From: Limisphaerales bacterium
Lineage (GTDB): Bacteria; Verrucomicrobiota; Verrucomicrobiia; Limisphaerales; SXTU01
Length of the DNA: 64,000 bases
Assembly: GCA_009773355.1 (NCBI GenBank)
Contig: WRPG01000005.1
Coordinates: 1 to 64,000, forward strand
Direction: 5' to 3'
The translations under genes were made by a program, and so were the position numbers. The notes beneath the pieces are model-generated. The model did no database searches and was not told the DNA's origin. It worked only from the letters and a program-made list of their open reading frames with translations. The stretch's first letter is position 1. Each line of letters starts with the position of its first letter. This document shows, piece after piece, positions 1 to 8,814 of the stretch.

Positions 1-42
1 TGCGTCCCGCACCCCCAGCCGGGGAAACGGACAACCAACAAC

Positions 43-80
43 ACAGGGGACATTCTCTCGTGAGTTAAACAGGGGACATT
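43..80. repeat. Short direct repeat at left edge
   Basis: The 12-mer acaggggacatt occurs at 43-54 and again at 69-80, 26 bp apart. The surrounding 150 bp are less GC-rich than the gene that follows and show no ORF of note. Repeats of this sort can mark the end of an insertion sequence, but no transposase or second end is visible here, so this is only a suggestion. Confidence 0.4.
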
Positions 81-152
81 TCTAAAGAGTTTTGACATGA
101 AAAGTTACGATGGAGAGTCGCGCCCACCCGCCGGCTTGGCTAGCCTCCGGCT

Positions 153-1685
153 GTGAACCGCGCCTCGGCCCTCGCCGCCCTGCTGGAGCAGCCCACGCTC
201 TGGGACGTGCTCGTCATCGGCGGCGGCGCGACGGGGCTGGGCGTGGCCGTGGACGCGGCGGCGCGCGGGCTGAGGACCGCGCTGGTGGACCGGAGTGACT
301 TCGCGAAGGGGACTTCCAGCCGGAGCACCAAGCTCATCCACGGCGGCTTCCGCTACCTGAAGCAGGGGAACATCGCGCTCGTGCGCGAGTCGCTGCATGA
401 GCGGGGACTCCTGCTGCGCAACGCGCCGCATCTGGTTCACCCGCTGGACTTCGTCGTGCCGTGCTACCACTGGTGGGAGGCGCCCTACTACGGTGTCGGG
501 CTGAAGCTCTACGACTGGTTCGCGGGCGACCTCGGGCTGGAGCCGTCGCGCCACCTGTCGGTGGAGCAAGCCGGTGTGGCCGTGCCGAATGTCCGGTCTG
601 CCGGTCTGCGCGGCGGTATCCACTATCAGGACGGCCAGTTCGATGACTCGCGGCTCGCCATCTCGCTCGCTCAAACGGCGACCGACCTCGGCGCGAGCGT
701 GGCAAACTACGTGCGCGTCGTGTCATTGCTGAAGAAGGATGGTCGCGTGGCCGGCGCGCGGGTTTGCGATGCCGAATCCGGCAAGGAGTTTCCCCTCCAC
801 GCCCGCGCGGTCATCAATGCCACGGGCGTCTTCACCGACGCGGTCCGACGCATGGACGAGGCGGACGCGCCGCCCGTCATTGCCGCCAGCCAGGGCGCGC
901 ATCTCGTGCTGCCGCGACACTTCCTCGGCGGCGACACCGCGCTCATGGTCCCACGCACCGACGACGGGCGCGTCCTGTTCGTCATCCCGTGGCAAGACCG
1001 CGTGCTCGTCGGCACGACGGACACACCCGTCGTGGAGACACCGTTGGAACCGCGCCCGCTCACGTCGGAAATCCAGTTTCTCCTCGAACACGCCGCGCAG
1101 TATCTCGCGAAGGCCCCGACTGCGAGCGACATTCTCAGCGTCACCGCCGGGCTGCGTCCGCTGGTGAAGCTCCCCGGCGCGAAGTCCACCGCCGCGTTGC
1201 CGCGCGACCACATCGTGCTCGTGTCCGGCTCCGGCCTCGTCTCCATCACCGGCGGCAAGTGGACGACTTACCGCAAGATGGCCGCCAACGCCGTGGGCAA
1301 GGCACTTGAAGTCGCCAGCTTGCCGAGGAAACCGTGCGCCACGGAAAACCTGCCCCTCGCCGACACGCGCCCGCGCAGCGGCCTGTCGGCAGCCGAAACC
1401 GTCATGGTCCCTGGAGGTCAGGCGTCGCCTGCCCGCCGCTTGCATCCCGACCTGCCGCTCACCGCCGATGATGTGCTCCACGCCGCGCGGCACGAGATGG
1501 CGCGCACGGTGGAGGACGTGCTCTCACGCCGCTCCCGTTGCCTGCTGCTGGACGCGCGGGCAGCAGCGGAAGCCGCTCCCGCCGTGGCCGCGCTGCTGAC
1601 GAGGGAGTTCGGCCGTGGCGCAGTCTGGGAGGCGGAGCAAGTCGCCGTCTTCCGCGAGCTGGCCAAGGGCTACCTGCCGCCGTAG
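153..1685 (+). CDS. glpD: Aerobic glycerol-3-phosphate dehydrogenase
   Basis: FAD-dependent oxidation of sn-glycerol 3-phosphate to dihydroxyacetone phosphate, feeding electrons to quinone at the inner membrane. The 510-residue length fits the family. The N-terminal dinucleotide-binding motif VIGGGATGLG lies near residue 20, followed by the family segment SRSTKLIHGG and, later, a conserved GGKWTTYRKMA stretch. The GTG start is the first one possible because an in-frame TAG lies 12 bp upstream at 141-143; no good Shine-Dalgarno is visible. Next to it, on the opposite strand, ends a fatty-acid oxidation operon, so the two ends of triacylglycerol or phospholipid catabolism (glycerol phosphate and acyl chains) are neighbours. 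Convergent genes are separated by a hairpin repeat. Confidence 0.93.
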   Translation: MNRASALAALLEQPTLWDVLVIGGGATGLGVAVDAAARGLRTALVDRSDFAKGTSSRSTKLIHGGFRYLKQGNIALVRESLHERGLLLRNAPHLVHPLDFVVPCYHWWEAPYYGVGLKLYDWFAGDLGLEPSRHLSVEQAGVAVPNVRSAGLRGGIHYQDGQFDDSRLAISLAQTATDLGASVANYVRVVSLLKKDGRVAGARVCDAESGKEFPLHARAVINATGVFTDAVRRMDEADAPPVIAASQGAHLVLPRHFLGGDTALMVPRTDDGRVLFVIPWQDRVLVGTTDTPVVETPLEPRPLTSEIQFLLEHAAQYLAKAPTASDILSVTAGLRPLVKLPGAKSTAALPRDHIVLVSGSGLVSITGGKWTTYRKMAANAVGKALEVASLPRKPCATENLPLADTRPRSGLSAAETVMVPGGQASPARRLHPDLPLTADDVLHAARHEMARTVEDVLSRRSRCLLLDARAAAEAAPAVAALLTREFGRGAVWEAEQVAVFRELAKGYLPP

Positions 1686-1689
1686 CCCC

Positions 1690-1790
1690 GTGCCGGCGAC
1701 TTCCAGTCGCCGCCCGACGCGTGGGCTGCACGAGGCGTCCTCGAATTGTCGCCCGCCACAGACGGCGACTGAAAGTCGCCGGGACGGGAA
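1690..1790. repeat. Paired hairpin repeat, GGCGACT family
   Basis: Two hairpins lie between the convergent glpD and acyl-CoA dehydrogenase genes: GGCGACTTCCAGTCGCC (1695-1711) and GGCGACTGAAAGTCGCC (1764-1780). Each is a 7-bp stem with a 3-nt loop, and the pair is arranged as an inverted repeat. The same word occurs inside the MFS gene near 40.35 kb. It may act as a bidirectional terminator here, though no T-run follows. Confidence 0.8.
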
Positions 1791-1863
1791 AGGGAAACCC
1801 GGCCGCGGGGGACAGAGAAGCGCGACCGGGTGCCGGGCTGGCCGCCCAGCAAGGCTCGCTCGC

Positions 1864-3795
1864 TCAATGGCGAGCGACAATTCCGTCCTCCAGCCAGCCG
1901 AGCCGGCCGGAAAGAACGCCCTGCGCCAGCTTGTAGCCCGCGCGGTCGGCGTTGTGATGCAGGCCGGCAAAGTGCCGCACGATGCGCAGGCGCGATTGCT
2001 GGCAAAAGCATTCCACGAGCTGGAGCAGCGACTCTTTCTCCTCAAGGCTCTTCGCAGCTTTCAACTTTGCCTCCGCTCGCGCGCACGTCGCGGTGAGCGC
2101 GAAGAGTTCTGTGCCGATGTCCACGAAGCGGCCGAGCAGCACCTGCTGCTTCTCCAGCTTCGGGCCGTTGAGCACCATCGCGTGATAGAGCGAGCGGGCG
2201 AGCCGCTTCGCGGTGCGGCGGGCGAACTTCAGGTGCTTCGCGAGCGGTGCGCGAGCGGCTACGGAGCCGAAGGACGGCAGCCATTGCTGCGGATACCAAC
2301 CTGCGTAGAAGAGTCCTGCTTTCATGGCGGCGGTGGCGCGAACGCCCATTGGCAACTGCGAGTTCAGCACTGCGCCTGCCACTTTCAAATGCGGGTCCAG
2401 CGCCTCGCGCGCGATGAAGAGCCGCATGATTTCGCTGCTGCCCTCGAAGATGGTGTTGATGCGGCAGTCGCGCAGGAAGCGCTCGACGGCGATGGGTTCC
2501 TCGCCGCGTTCCTTGAGCGACTGCGCGGTCTCGTAACCGCGCCCACCACGGATTTGCATCGTGTCGTCCACGATTTCCCACGCGCGCTCGCTGCCCCAGA
2601 GCTTGCACATCGCGGCTTCGAGGCGGATGTCGGCCTTCTTGTCGCGGTCCACGAGGCTCGCGGTGTAGAGCGTCATCGCCTCCATCGCGAAGATGTTCGC
2701 GGCCATGCGCCCGAGCTTGTCGGCGATGGCGGCGTGCTTGCCGATGGGCGCGCCCCATTGCACGCGCTCGGCGGACCACTTGCGCGAGACTTCAAGGCAA
2801 CGCTTCGCGAGGCCGGTGCAGGCGGCGGGCAGCGTGAGCCGGCCCGTGTTCAAGGTGGAGAGCGCGACCTTCAGCCCCTTGCCCTCGCCGAGGATGATGT
2901 TCGCGCGCGGCACCTTCACGTCGGTGAACCGCACGACGCCGTTGTAGAGCGCGCGCAAGCCCATGAAGCGGCAGCGGTGCGCGATTTCGATGCCCGGCGT
3001 GTCCATGTCCACGATGAACGCCGTGACCTGCTTGCGTTCCTTGCCGTGGACGACCTTTGGCGGCGTCTGCGCCATCACGACGAGCACGCCGGCTTTCAAA
3101 CCGTTCGTGCACCAGAGCTTCTCGCCGTTGATGACGAAGTGCTCGCCGTCCGCCGTGGGCACCGCGCGCGTTTGTAGCGTCGCCGGGTCGGAGCCGACGC
3201 CCGGTTCGGTGAGCGCGAAGGCGGAAATCTCGCCCTTCGCACAGCGCGGCAGCCACTTCGCCTTCTGCTCGTCGGTGCCGAAGAGAATGAGCGGCTGCGG
3301 AACGCCGATGCTCTGGTGCGCGGAGACAAGCGCGGCGAGATTGCCGCAATAGCTGCCGAGCAACACGGCGGCGCGACAGTAATTCGTTTGCGACAACCCA
3401 AGCCCGCCGAGCTGCGGCGAAATCTTGATGCCGAACGCGCCGAGCTTCGCCAGCCCTTCAATGACCTCGTCGGGAATCTCACCCGTGCGGTCAATCTCGT
3501 CCGGGTCCACATTGGCGCGGAGGAACGACTCCAGCCGCGCGAGAAACGCATCGCCCTGGTCGCGGTCTTCGTGCGATTGCATCGGATACGGCAGCAGGCG
3601 GTCCAGCTCGTAGCGGCCCATGAAGAGGTTCGCGGCGAAGCTGCCCTTCTCGGACGCGGCGTCGCGGGCGGACTCGGTCATTTCGAGCGCGGCCCGCTGG
3701 CCGGCGTTCATCTTCGAGGTATCAATGACCTGCGCGGCGTCATCAGGCGGAGGTGTGGGGCGAGGTTCCATGGTGGGAGGTTCGAGCGTTTTCAT
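1864..3795 (-). CDS. Acyl-CoA dehydrogenase, long (VLCAD/ACAD9-like) type
   Basis: First step of fatty-acid beta-oxidation: FAD-dependent alpha,beta-dehydrogenation of acyl-CoA. The protein is 643 residues, longer than the usual 380-residue family member, with an N-terminal extension and a C-terminal helical domain as in very-long-chain enzymes. Visible family motifs are ALTEPGVGSDPA (flavin/substrate site), GGRGYE and FEGSSEIMR near residue 450, which holds the probable catalytic Glu. The ORF track extends to 4941, but the natural start is the ATG at 3795 (MKTLEPP), which overlaps the stop of the upstream gene in an ATGA. It is the last gene of the lipid operon. Chain-length preference is inferred from size only. 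Confidence 0.92.
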   Translation of the reverse strand: MKTLEPPTMEPRPTPPPDDAAQVIDTSKMNAGQRAALEMTESARDAASEKGSFAANLFMGRYELDRLLPYPMQSHEDRDQGDAFLARLESFLRANVDPDEIDRTGEIPDEVIEGLAKLGAFGIKISPQLGGLGLSQTNYCRAAVLLGSYCGNLAALVSAHQSIGVPQPLILFGTDEQKAKWLPRCAKGEISAFALTEPGVGSDPATLQTRAVPTADGEHFVINGEKLWCTNGLKAGVLVVMAQTPPKVVHGKERKQVTAFIVDMDTPGIEIAHRCRFMGLRALYNGVVRFTDVKVPRANIILGEGKGLKVALSTLNTGRLTLPAACTGLAKRCLEVSRKWSAERVQWGAPIGKHAAIADKLGRMAANIFAMEAMTLYTASLVDRDKKADIRLEAAMCKLWGSERAWEIVDDTMQIRGGRGYETAQSLKERGEEPIAVERFLRDCRINTIFEGSSEIMRLFIAREALDPHLKVAGAVLNSQLPMGVRATAAMKAGLFYAGWYPQQWLPSFGSVAARAPLAKHLKFARRTAKRLARSLYHAMVLNGPKLEKQQVLLGRFVDIGTELFALTATCARAEAKLKAAKSLEEKESLLQLVECFCQQSRLRIVRHFAGLHHNADRAGYKLAQGVLSGRLGWLEDGIVARH

Positions 3796-6005
3796 ATCAA
3801 CACTCCTTTCTCGGGGTAGAGTTTGCCGTCTTTCGTCGCCAAATCCTTCAGCAGCGCACACGGGGCGAATCGCTCCTCGCCATCGTCCACGAGCCGGTTC
3901 ATCTCGCGCACGAGGTTCGCCACGCCGACCGTGTCCGCATGGCGCAGCGGGCCGCCGCGGAACGGCGCGAAGCCCGCGCCCATGATCATCGCGAAGTCCA
4001 CGTCCTCGGGGCCGCTCACGATGCCCTCCTCCACGCAGCGCGCGGCCTCGTTGACCATGAGGAGCACCATGCGCAGTTCGAGGTCCACGCGGTCGAGGTT
4101 CGCGGCGGAGTCGTCCTTCACGAAGCGCGCGGCGTCCTCGCTCGGCACCGCCTCCTTGCCGCGATGCAGGTAAAAGCCTTCGCCCGACTTGCGTCCGAGG
4201 TGGCCGCCCTTCACCAGCCGCGAGAGCACTTCCGGCACGGCCATCCGCCGATGGTAGTGGCTCGCGAGCGTCTCGGCCACGTGCAGCGAAACGTCGGTGC
4301 CGACCTCGTCCACGAGGCGCAGCGGGCCCATCGGCATCCCGAAGTCGAGCATCGCCTCGTCGAGGTCCGTGACTTCCGCACCGGCCTCGAAGAGCCGCGC
4401 GGCCTCGACGAGATACGGCATCAGCACGCGGTTCACCACGAAGCCGGGGCTGTCCTTCACGAGCACGGGGAGCTTGCCCATTGCTTGCACGAATTTCAGC
4501 GCGCGCCGCACGACCTCGGCATCCGTGCGCGGCGTGTGGATGACCTCGACGAGCTGCATCCGATGCACCGGGTTGAAGAAGTGGATGCCCACGACGCGCT
4601 CGGGTGCGCACAGGCTGTCGGCCAGCTCGGTGACGGAAAGCGCGGAGGTGTTCGTGGCGAGAATCGTGTCCGGCCCGGCGAGCTGCTCCAGCTTGCGGAA
4701 GATGTCCTTCTTCAAGTCCATCTTCTCGACGGCGGCCTCGATGATAACATCGGTGCGCCGGAGTGAAGGCAGCTCGACGACCGGGGAAATCCTGTCCATC
4801 GCCGCGCGCGCCTCGACGGGCGTGAACGTGCGGCGCTTGGTGCCATCGGCGAAGAGCTTGGCAACGGTGGCCATGCCGCGCCCGACGGCGTCGGTGTTGA
4901 TGTCGCGCAGCATCACCGAGACGCCGCGAGCCGCGAGCCACTGTGCGATGCCCGCGCCCATCACGCCCGCGCCGATGACGGTGGCGCGTTCGACGCGCTG
5001 AGGAGATGACGACTTCCCGGTGCCTCCGTCGAAGGTCAGCTTTTTCGCCCGCTCCTGGAGGAAGAACACGCGAATCAGATTCTTCGCCGCCTCAGTCTGC
5101 GCGAGCATGCAGATGGCATCGGCTTCGAGTTTCAAGGAGCGTTCTTCCGAGCGGCCAACTCCGAGCGTCACGACTTCGAGCGCCTTGAGCACGGCGGGAT
5201 AATGGCCACGCGTCTTCTTGAAGAGCTTCGGCTGCGTCCACATCGAGATGAGATTCGCCACGAGCAGGTTGTTCGTAGCCTTCAGCGCGAGCGGCGTGGC
5301 GCGGTGCGGCTTCCGCCCGGCCTTCGCGACTTTCTTCAGCGCGGCGGCGAGCAAGCTCTCGTGCGGCACGAGGTCGTCCACGAGGCCGAGCTTGAGCGCT
5401 TGTTTCGCGACGACGGTCTTGCCGGCGAGGATGAGGTCGAGTGCCTTGGGCAGGCCGATGAGTCGCGGCAGCCGCGTGCTGCCGCCCCACGCGGGGAGGA
5501 TGCCGAGCTGCACTTCGGGCAGTCCGAGCTTGGTGGCCTTGTCGGGAGTAGCGAGGCGAAAGTCGCACGCGAGGCAGACCTCGAAGCCGCCGCCCAGACA
5601 CGCGCCGTGAATCGCGGCGGCGGTCGGCAGCGGGAGCGCGGCCAGCCGGCTGAAGACGCGCTGGCCGAACTCCACCATCTCGCGCAGCGCGTTCATCGGC
5701 GCGGTGGAGAGCGAGTGCAGGTCCGCGCCAGCGATGAAGATGCCGGGCTTGGCGCTGGTCAGCACGACGCCGCGCAGGGCGGAGTCGCGCTCGATGGTGT
5801 CGAGGTGGGCGTTGAGTTCTTCAAGCGTCACGCGGTCGAAGATGTTCGCGACGGAATCGGGCCGGTCAAAGGTGAGGACGGCGATGGCGTCGGCGGTGAC
5901 TTCGCGGCGGACGTTCTTGAACTCGCGCGGCGCGGGCGATGGCTTGGGTTCGTTCATCACGTTGAGTGAGAGTTGCTCGGATGCGGGCAGAATGGCAGTG
6001 CTCAT
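3792..6005 (-). CDS. fadJ: Enoyl-CoA hydratase / 3-hydroxyacyl-CoA dehydrogenase fusion
   Basis: Bifunctional beta-oxidation enzyme of 737 residues. The N-terminal crotonase domain shows LGGGFEVCLACDFRLA and LPEVQLGILPAWGG, carrying the two glutamates that hydrate the enoyl-CoA. The second half starts at the NAD-binding motif VIGAGVMGAGIAQ and contains GIHFFNPVHRM with the dehydrogenase His, then two C-terminal helical domains. Domain order matches FadB/FadJ and the mitochondrial trifunctional alpha subunit. The ATG at 6005 overlaps the thiolase stop (ATGA) and its own stop overlaps the dehydrogenase start (ATGA), so all three should be translated in a coupled way. The symbol fadJ rather than fadB is a guess based on its partner. 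Confidence 0.93.
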   Translation of the reverse strand: MSTAILPASEQLSLNVMNEPKPSPAPREFKNVRREVTADAIAVLTFDRPDSVANIFDRVTLEELNAHLDTIERDSALRGVVLTSAKPGIFIAGADLHSLSTAPMNALREMVEFGQRVFSRLAALPLPTAAAIHGACLGGGFEVCLACDFRLATPDKATKLGLPEVQLGILPAWGGSTRLPRLIGLPKALDLILAGKTVVAKQALKLGLVDDLVPHESLLAAALKKVAKAGRKPHRATPLALKATNNLLVANLISMWTQPKLFKKTRGHYPAVLKALEVVTLGVGRSEERSLKLEADAICMLAQTEAAKNLIRVFFLQERAKKLTFDGGTGKSSSPQRVERATVIGAGVMGAGIAQWLAARGVSVMLRDINTDAVGRGMATVAKLFADGTKRRTFTPVEARAAMDRISPVVELPSLRRTDVIIEAAVEKMDLKKDIFRKLEQLAGPDTILATNTSALSVTELADSLCAPERVVGIHFFNPVHRMQLVEVIHTPRTDAEVVRRALKFVQAMGKLPVLVKDSPGFVVNRVLMPYLVEAARLFEAGAEVTDLDEAMLDFGMPMGPLRLVDEVGTDVSLHVAETLASHYHRRMAVPEVLSRLVKGGHLGRKSGEGFYLHRGKEAVPSEDAARFVKDDSAANLDRVDLELRMVLLMVNEAARCVEEGIVSGPEDVDFAMIMGAGFAPFRGGPLRHADTVGVANLVREMNRLVDDGEERFAPCALLKDLATKDGKLYPEKGVLI

Positions 6006-7297
6006 AACGCCTCCAGCCAGATGGCCGCGCCCTGGCCGCCGCCGATGCAGACGGTCACGAGCGCGCGTTTTTGGTTTCGCCGTTTGAGTTCCTTCAGGCT
6101 CGTCAGCACGAGGCGCGCGCCGGTCGCGCCCACGGGGTGGCCGAGCGCGATGGCCCCGCCGTTCACGTTGAGCCGGTCGCGGCGGATTTCGCCGACGGGA
6201 TAGGCACGGCCCAGCATCTTCTTCGCGAACTTCTCGGACTCGCAGCACTTGAGCACCGCGAGCGTCTGCGCGGCGAAGGCCTCGTTGATTTCCACGAGGT
6301 CCGCGTAGTTCACGGCGAGGCCGGTCTTTTCCTCGGCCTTCGCGATGGCATACACGGGGCCCAGACCCATGCGCGACGGGTCGCAGCCGGCGTAGGCGTA
6401 GCCGAGCAACGCGCCGATGGGCGTGAAGCCAAGCTCGGCGGCGCGCTCCTCGGTCATCACGAGCAAGGCAACCGCGCCGTCAGTGATTTGCGAGGAGTTG
6501 CCGGCGGTGACAGTGCCGAGTTGGCGGTCGAAGACGGGGCGGAGTTTCGCGAGCGCTTCCATCGTCTGCGACTCGCGGACACCGTTGTCGGCGGTGACGG
6601 GCTTCGTGCTTTTCCCCGATGCCAGGTTGGGGAAGACGGGGCAAATCTCCTCGGCCAGCTTTGCCTTCGCGGCGGCGGCGCGCTTGTGGGATTCGAGCGC
6701 GAAGGCGTCTTGCTCCTCGCGCGTGAGGCCGGACTCGCGGGCGAGCAGCTCGGCCGTGTCGCCCATGCCCATGCCGCAAACGGGGTCAGTGAGGCCGAGC
6801 TGGAGCGTGATGCGGGGCTTGAAGTCGGCGAGCCGGAACGCGGCGAGGGCGGAGAGTTTTTCGCCGAAGGATTTTGCGCGACCGAGTTTGCCGAGCTTCT
6901 CGGCGGCGGACTTCGTGTAGAGCAACGGGTAGTTGCTCATGCTCTCCGCGCCGCCGACGAGGAAGATGGAGCCGCGTCCGGCGGTCATCTTCTCGTAAGC
7001 CTGCGTGAGCGCTTCCATGCCGGAGGCGCAGTTGCGATGCACGGTGATGGCCGGGACGTGCTCAGGGATGCCGGCGCGGAGGGCGATGACGCGCGCGACA
7101 TTGGCTGCGTCGGCAGGCTGGCCGACGCAGCCGAAGATGACCTCATCAATGAGCGCGGGGTCGAGGCCGGTGCGCGTGAGGAGGGCTTGCGTGGCGATGC
7201 GGCCGAGTTCGTCCGCGCCGAGCGCGGCGAGGTCGGTGCCCATTTTGCAGAACGGCGTGCGGACGCCGTCCACGATGACGAGGCGAGGAGTGGTCAT
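6002..7297 (-). CDS. fadI: Acetyl-CoA acyltransferase (3-ketoacyl-CoA thiolase)
   Basis: Thiolytic cleavage of 3-ketoacyl-CoA to acetyl-CoA and a shortened acyl-CoA. The 431-residue protein has the nucleophilic Cys in HRNCASGME near residue 90, the His in NGGAIALGHPVGATGAR, and the second Cys in VTVCIGGGQG, so the catalytic set is complete. Length is closer to FadI than to FadA. The start ATG at 7297 has an AAAGGAG ribosome site about 7 bp upstream and overlaps the stop of the CoA-ligase gene (ATGA). It forms the expected alpha/beta pair with the downstream hydratase/dehydrogenase. Confidence 0.93.
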   Translation of the reverse strand: MTTPRLVIVDGVRTPFCKMGTDLAALGADELGRIATQALLTRTGLDPALIDEVIFGCVGQPADAANVARVIALRAGIPEHVPAITVHRNCASGMEALTQAYEKMTAGRGSIFLVGGAESMSNYPLLYTKSAAEKLGKLGRAKSFGEKLSALAAFRLADFKPRITLQLGLTDPVCGMGMGDTAELLARESGLTREEQDAFALESHKRAAAAKAKLAEEICPVFPNLASGKSTKPVTADNGVRESQTMEALAKLRPVFDRQLGTVTAGNSSQITDGAVALLVMTEERAAELGFTPIGALLGYAYAGCDPSRMGLGPVYAIAKAEEKTGLAVNYADLVEINEAFAAQTLAVLKCCESEKFAKKMLGRAYPVGEIRRDRLNVNGGAIALGHPVGATGARLVLTSLKELKRRNQKRALVTVCIGGGQGAAIWLEAL

Positions 7298-8814
7298 GCG
7301 GGCTCCTTTCTAAGCGGACTGGCCGCAACAGGCACGCTGTTCTTCGGGCGATGGTCCACGAGCTTCTGTTCCTTGAGCTGCACGCCGACGCCTTGCAAGT
7401 CGCGCATCTTCTCGGCGTTGTGGAACTCGATACGGTTCGGGGAGATTTCGCAGCGGGTGGTGAGTCGGGCGCGGAGGTCGTGGATGAGATGGTCGTCGTC
7501 GGCACCGTTGATTTTCTGGACGTGGAGGACCAGCTCGTCCACTTCGAGCGGGTCGTCGTGGAGCTTGCGCAACTCAATCTGCCACGCGCCGACGTTCGGG
7601 GCGTCGTCGAGGACGTGCTCCAGCTCGTTGAAGTCCACGAGCGTGCCCTTGATTTTGTCGAGCTGCACTTCCTTGAACGCGGAGCTGCGGGAGATTTTGC
7701 CAACCAAGCGCGGCACTTGGCGGCCGCAGTGCGGACAGGCCTCGTAAGTCAGGCCGCCGTCAATGTAATCGCCGGTGCGGTAGCGCAGGACAACCGTCCC
7801 GCGCGAGTCGAGCGGCGTGAACACAATCTCGCCGGGCTGGCCGTTCGGCACCGGCTCGCCGGTCTTTGGGTCCACGACCTCGACCACGCCAAGGTCGGGA
7901 TAGAGATGGTAGCCGCTGGGCGTCTCGTCCACCGGCACGGGGCATTCGGCGAAGGCCATCTTCGCCTCGGTGAAACCGTAGGTCGTCACCACATCGAGCT
8001 CGCGCGCGCCGAGTTCGAGGGCGAGGTTGCGGAGCTTCAGCCTCATGCCGTCGGGCACCTTCTCGCCGCCCAGCACAATGCGCCGGAGGTTTTCGCAGCG
8101 GACGCCTTCCTCCGCCGCCTGATGCAGGACGTGATAGACGAAGGTCGGCATGCCGATGAGCACGTCGGGGCGAATCTTGCGGAGGAAGCGAAGCTGGCCC
8201 TCGGTGCCCATGACCTTGCCGCCGCCGGTGCTGGCGGTGAACACACCGAAGCTCGTGCCACCGTAGTGCGTGAGCCAGAACGCCAGGTGCGGCGCGTAGG
8301 GGAACATGTTCAGCAGCTTGTCCTCTCGGCGCGCGCCGCACACGCCGAAGACGCGCTCGCCGGCGAGCTGGAGGTTCGCGAGGTCGTGGTTCGTGTAGAG
8401 GAACGGCACGGGGTCGGCGCTGCGGCCCGTGGTGCTGGTGAGGAAGATGGGGCGGAACTCGTTCTCAAAACCGTCCGCCACGGCTTTGCGCCCGTGCAGC
8501 AGCGCGCGGAGGATGGTTGATGGCCGGCGGGAAAGCACGTTGCGGTCGGGGACGAGGAGAAAGTCGCGGACCTTCGCCGGATTGTCCGGCGTGTTCAACA
8601 GATCGGCCTTGCTGGTGAAGGGCAGGCGGCGCAAGTCGTCCAGCGAGCGGAAGTCATCGGCGGTGAGCTTCAACTGGCGGAACAGCTCGCGGTAATGCGC
8701 GGAGAAGGGCAGCACGGTGTCGCGCAACCAGCGGCGGAGCTTGTCCGCCTGGAGCGCGCGGACGGTGGCTTCAGGCAGCCGCTGCCAGTTCGTGGTGAGG
8801 AGTTTCGTGCTCAT
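7294..8814 (-). CDS. PaaK-like AMP-dependent acyl-CoA ligase
   Basis: Adenylate-forming enzyme of 506 residues resembling phenylacetate-CoA ligase rather than FadD. Visible features are the STTGRSADPVPF phosphate-binding segment, TTYGFTEAKMAF, RYRTGDY and a CPHCGR pair followed by GKISRSSAFK before the C-terminal lid. The usual lysine-rich P-loop (TSGTTG) is altered. The position between a lipase and thiolase suggests that it activates released fatty acids as CoA esters; aromatic acids remain possible. The ATG at 8814 has a strong AAAGGAG site 8 bp upstream, and it overlaps the end of the lipase gene by 44 bp. The stop overlaps the thiolase start. Confidence 0.8.
   Translation of the reverse strand: MSTKLLTTNWQRLPEATVRALQADKLRRWLRDTVLPFSAHYRELFRQLKLTADDFRSLDDLRRLPFTSKADLLNTPDNPAKVRDFLLVPDRNVLSRRPSTILRALLHGRKAVADGFENEFRPIFLTSTTGRSADPVPFLYTNHDLANLQLAGERVFGVCGARREDKLLNMFPYAPHLAFWLTHYGGTSFGVFTASTGGGKVMGTEGQLRFLRKIRPDVLIGMPTFVYHVLHQAAEEGVRCENLRRIVLGGEKVPDGMRLKLRNLALELGARELDVVTTYGFTEAKMAFAECPVPVDETPSGYHLYPDLGVVEVVDPKTGEPVPNGQPGEIVFTPLDSRGTVVLRYRTGDYIDGGLTYEACPHCGRQVPRLVGKISRSSAFKEVQLDKIKGTLVDFNELEHVLDDAPNVGAWQIELRKLHDDPLEVDELVLHVQKINGADDDHLIHDLRARLTTRCEISPNRIEFHNAEKMRDLQGVGVQLKEQKLVDHRPKNSVPVAASPLRKEPA

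Noticed and set aside
1615-3177. Long plus-strand ORF (520 aa) across the acyl-CoA dehydrogenase gene
   Set aside because: It is the antisense shadow of a gene with full family motifs. Its protein is His/Arg/Glu/Val-rich with no recognisable domain. High GC makes such shadows common; the same applies to 3753..4766, 6071..7747, 7351..8520 and 8717..10516.
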